DNA of 64,000 nt from Pyropia yezoensis (lineage: Eukaryota; Rhodophyta; Bangiophyceae; Bangiales; Bangiaceae): positions 20,569,346-20,633,345 of the forward strand of contig CM020618.1 in NCBI GenBank assembly GCA_009829735.1, written 5' to 3'. Shown here in pieces: positions 61,340 through 64,000 of the stretch; the first letter of the stretch is position 1, and each line of letters opens with the position of its first letter. Below the pieces are notes generated by a model. The model searched no databases, was not told where the DNA came from, and saw only the letters and a list, made by a program, of their open reading frames with translations. Made by a program: the position numbers and the translations under genes.

Positions 61340-63283
61340 CTAGGCACGCATGCTAGACTCTCCCACTCCACGGCCCTCGCCCTCACGTGGAGGCGAGCGG
61401 CGAGACCCACGCCGATAACGGTCTCCACTCGTTGGAAGGGGCGGCGGCTCCAAGTCGGAACCGTCGCGCCCTTCACGGTCGCGCAAGTGGCGCCGACCGT
61501 GGCTACTCTTCTGCCTGGTCTTGCGCGCAAGTTTGCGACGCAGACGCTGGACAGACTCCGTCTCCGACGGGGTAGAGGACTCCGAAACGGAGTAAGACAA
61601 CTCGTCTTCCGACACGGAGGGAGAGCGCCGCGAGTGTCGGCGACGACGGCGAGGAGGCGAGTATGCCCGGCTCGCGCGACGTTTGCCACGCCCAAGTGGG
61701 GCTGGCTGGGGCATAATAGCCCCAATGCGAGCCAACTCGGCTGTCATAAACTCCGCCACCGACTCGCAACTCGCGGTCGCCACTGCAGTACGAACGCGCT
61801 CCTCAAGTTGAGGAGTCTCGGAGCTTTGGAGTGTTGCGGTCGACGCGGCCAACCAGGAAATGGTGCGCACCAACGTGGTGATCATCATCTCTGAGGTTAG
61901 AGGCGTGGGCGGTAACACCAACTTGGGGTATATCGTCAGGAGGGTGGCCCCCAAGTTGGGGGACACCGGGGTGGATGACTCCACGGCCACGCTGATCGGG
62001 ATGTTCCCTTGAGGCTGGAAAGGAACAGGAGGAAGCGGAGGGGCACGCCGAGGTGGCGGTACCCGGGTATAACTGCGACCCCGACTTGGGGCCCCCGCAG
62101 TAGGTTGAGTCATATGGTCATCATATGAGGGCACAGCCATAACTATGGGCTTGTCCGGGGGTGGCGCAGTGTGGCGATCCACCCCCGGGGCATACGGGTA
62201 GTCCCCGATGCCCAACCCCTCTCGTAGGACCACACGGCCGTCGTGAAGTTCACGAGCGACCCACACGAACTGGCGAAGTGCGCCATCGTCCTTGGGCCCA
62301 CGAGTGGGGCGGCGCAACTTGTGCTCAATGCTCCCCCACTCGATGAACTTATGGAGCCGGAGCATCTCCTCAAGTAGAGTGAGTTGTCCTGATGAGCACC
62401 CCTCAGCAACTAGCTGAGGGGTGAGCTGTTCCAAACCTTGGATGAGCCGGAGGGGGAGATGCCAGAGCATCCCCCGCCGCTGAACACAAGACACCCAGGT
62501 CGACATGACCTCGAGGAGCCACTGGGTGGCCAACATGGCCCACACCAGGTGATCAGGGCCAGCCGTCAACATGACGGAGCCGAAGTGGTCAAGCAACCGT
62601 GGCAGCAACGCCGGGAACCCGTAGGGGACCTCAACTTGAGGCCACCACTCGGGCTTCTTCGGATAGTACTGCTCCTTGCTGGCAGCAGACTGTTGAGGAA
62701 ACTCAAGTTGAGCCGAGGTCACCAAGTAGGGACCTCGCCGGAAGTCTTTCTCCATCCGCACATCAAAGTGATGAGTGTGCGGATCGGCCTCGTGGAGGTA
62801 CGGGGGGCGAGTTGCCACCGCGTCCCAAGTAAAGGTCGGCAAGTCGCCGGGACCCGGGATAGTTCCCCCGCGGTCCACCATGGCCTTGGCACGCTGAACG
62901 TCCTCAACCTCCTCATCGTCCAGGAAGGCAAACTGGTCCGTCCTGAAGCCGGCAGGGAACCCGACCCTACGGGGATGCTTCTCCCGTAGGCGGTCCCATA
63001 CCCGACCCATCGCTGCGCCAAGTCGGCCACAGCGAAAAACAGTCAACCCCTCCTCATAGAGAGGCCAAGCGGGGTAAAACCACCGCCCCAAGGCCTCACG
63101 CGGGACAACTTATCCCGCCTCCGGGGGAGACCCCGCCGTCAACCCAAAGCCGGGTGACGCGGGAGTCCCATCCCCCGGAGCGATCGCGGAGCCCCCGCCG
63201 GAAGTCCCGGCGGGTGCTGCACCGTAGGTGGTGTCCTCCATACGCTCATCTAGAGAGTCCGTCTCCACTCCCGGGGTCGCCAT
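61340..63283 (-). pseudogene. Antisense accessory gene, fullest copy, one TAA
   Basis: The minus-strand gene lies between pol and the 3' LTR. The open frame from 63109 to the stop at 61340 encodes ~583 residues, but its first ATG is only at 63008-63010. In the same frame, upstream of a single TAA (63110-63112), lies a plausible N-terminus beginning MATPGVETDSLDERMED (ATG 63281-63283). I infer an ancestral protein of about 647 aa. The TAA sits in a near-palindrome (GGGATAAGTTGTCCC) whose symmetry predicts CAA, i.e. Gln, before mutation. The middle is globular-looking (HHFDVRMEKDFRRGPYLVTS, LWHLPLRLIQGLEQL). The C-terminus is a basic Arg/Ser tail. No known family. Convergent with pol: 111 bp separate the two stops. 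Confidence 0.75.
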
Positions 63284-63603
63284 GGCTCTCCCCAAGTTGG
63301 GGAGAGACGCTCTGGCTATCGCGGCACGAGACCCGCCTCGAGTTGAGGGGGACTCGGATCGTGGGTATACGGGTGGCCTCCCCAGCGTGGGGCGGCCCAG
63401 TGGAAGGTGAAGGGGAGGTGGTGGTGATGGTGAAGTGTGAACTGAGGAGAGCAAGTTGCCGAGTGGGCAAGCTTGAGGAGAGGGGCGGTCAACGTGACCG
63501 CCTCCACATCCGCGTTACGTACTCGCTGGGGGACAGGAAGTCGCTCCCCCAACGCCGAGACGTGCGTTTACGCACCCCCTCACAGGGCCGACCGGGTCGG
63601 TCG
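63284..63603. other. 3' non-coding segment of the retroelement
   Basis: No conserved frame recognised. Contains stem-loop palindromes such as 63288-63304 and probably the promoter or leader of the antisense gene. Confidence 0.5.
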
Positions 63604-63621
63604 GAACTGAGGAGAGGGGAG
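63604..63621 (+). promoter_or_regulatory. Polypurine tract
   Basis: GAACTGAGGAGAGGGGAG immediately precedes the TGTGG of the 3' LTR, the expected place for priming plus-strand DNA synthesis. At 49600, by contrast, host sequence precedes the LTR, confirming which LTR is 5' and which is 3'. Confidence 0.8.
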
Positions 63622-64000
63622 TGTGGCAGTATTGACCCCCAGGTAGGGGGGCAACACGTGCCATGCATGGGGCGGCAGGCCACTAGCCTGATCCGTTCCT
63701 CCCTCTGCATTTGGGTCCATATTCCCTAAGTTTGGGATAGTTAGCTTAGTAGTAAATCCAACTTGGATTTGAGGGTTTTCTGCATTTATCGTCTTGATTT
63801 TTCGTGTGGCCCGGTGGGCAGGTGCTGGGGTGGGAGATTCTGAGTGGCGAGATTCTGAGTGGACCCTGGGGGGATAAGGGGAGGGACAGCGGGGCTTGGC
63901 CCTGCGTCCCCGTCCCGACCAAGAAACTGTTGGACCACACACCATCCTCTTGTTTGTCCGTGGGGGGTTTGCCCCACAACAGGGACAGAGTGTGTGCGAC
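63622..64000 (+). repeat. 3' LTR, first 379 of ~469 bp (copy 4)
   Basis: Begins TGTGGCAGTATTGACC and matches 49600 onward with about four substitutions (e.g. ATGGGG against AAGGGG, CTGCATTT against CTGTATTT). Cut by the window end. Confidence 0.95.

Larger units (their letters stand above)
57345..64000 (+). mobile_element. Ty3/gypsy retrotransposon, copy 4 (5' part in gap; 3' LTR runs off the window)
   Basis: Begins inside pol (equivalent to 52231), continues through the pol end (61228), the antisense gene (minus, 61340-63283), a 3' non-coding segment, the polypurine tract and 379 bp of the 3' LTR. From 57345 to ~58540 it contains many one-base indels relative to copy 3, whereas 58550-61958 appears identical to copy 3. 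Confidence 0.93.

Noticed and set aside
49600..64000. Endogenous retrovirus with an env gene
   Set aside because: The third gene is antisense, has no signal peptide or transmembrane segment, and ends in an Arg/Ser tail, so it is not an envelope gene. The chromodomain Pol fits a chromovirus retrotransposon.

Overview
The window is GC-rich nuclear DNA from a eukaryote. It carries several copies of one chromodomain Ty3/gypsy LTR retrotransposon, a Fanzor-type RuvC nuclease gene, an SF1 helicase gene, a Tc1/mariner relic, a secreted Cys-rich protein gene, many Ala/Gly/Pro-rich low-complexity frames and long poly(G)/poly(C) tracts. Composition and gene style would suit a GC-rich alga such as a bangiophyte red alga, but that is inference; no rRNA, tRNA or taxon marker gene is visible.

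Layout. 1-1571: end of a contig carrying the gag/LTR end of a minus-strand retroelement. 1572-2071: 500-N gap. 2072-10328: minus-strand copy 1, lacking its 3' LTR. 10329-27552: host segment with a 3' gene fragment, GC-rich low-complexity DNA, a secreted Cys/Lys/Arg-rich protein gene (minus, 16290-17327), a Gly/Pro repeat gene, two ~265-bp direct repeats, a NYN/PIN-like protein gene, and a coiled-coil gene broken at 27.55 kb. 27553-34813: minus-strand copy 2 with intact gag and pol but a missing 3' end. 34814-49599: segment with a tandem repeat, a large Sen1/UPF1-like helicase gene with one predicted intron and one in-frame TAG, a Tc1/mariner relic lacking its catalytic core, and the Fanzor gene. 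49600-56844: plus-strand copy 3, whose 5' LTR cuts off the Fanzor C-terminus. 56845-57344: second 500-N gap. 57345-64000: copy 4, which repeats copy 3 and continues into the antisense gene, polypurine tract and 3' LTR.

The retroelement is about 9.4 kb when reconstructed. It has a 469-bp LTR with TGTGGCA/TGCCACA ends, an 18-nt primer-binding site, gag (648 aa), pol (1327 aa: protease, RT, RNase H, integrase, chromodomain) starting in an ATGA overlap with gag, and a third gene on the opposite strand between pol and the 3' LTR. The whole element is studded with short stem-loops of variable arms around a nearly constant AAsTT/AACTA centre, which no annotated feature explains.

Sequence next to both gaps repeats neighbouring sequence with single-base indels concentrated at the contig ends, so copies 3 and 4 (and perhaps 1-1571 and copy 1) may be one element assembled twice. 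Copy counts here should be treated with care.
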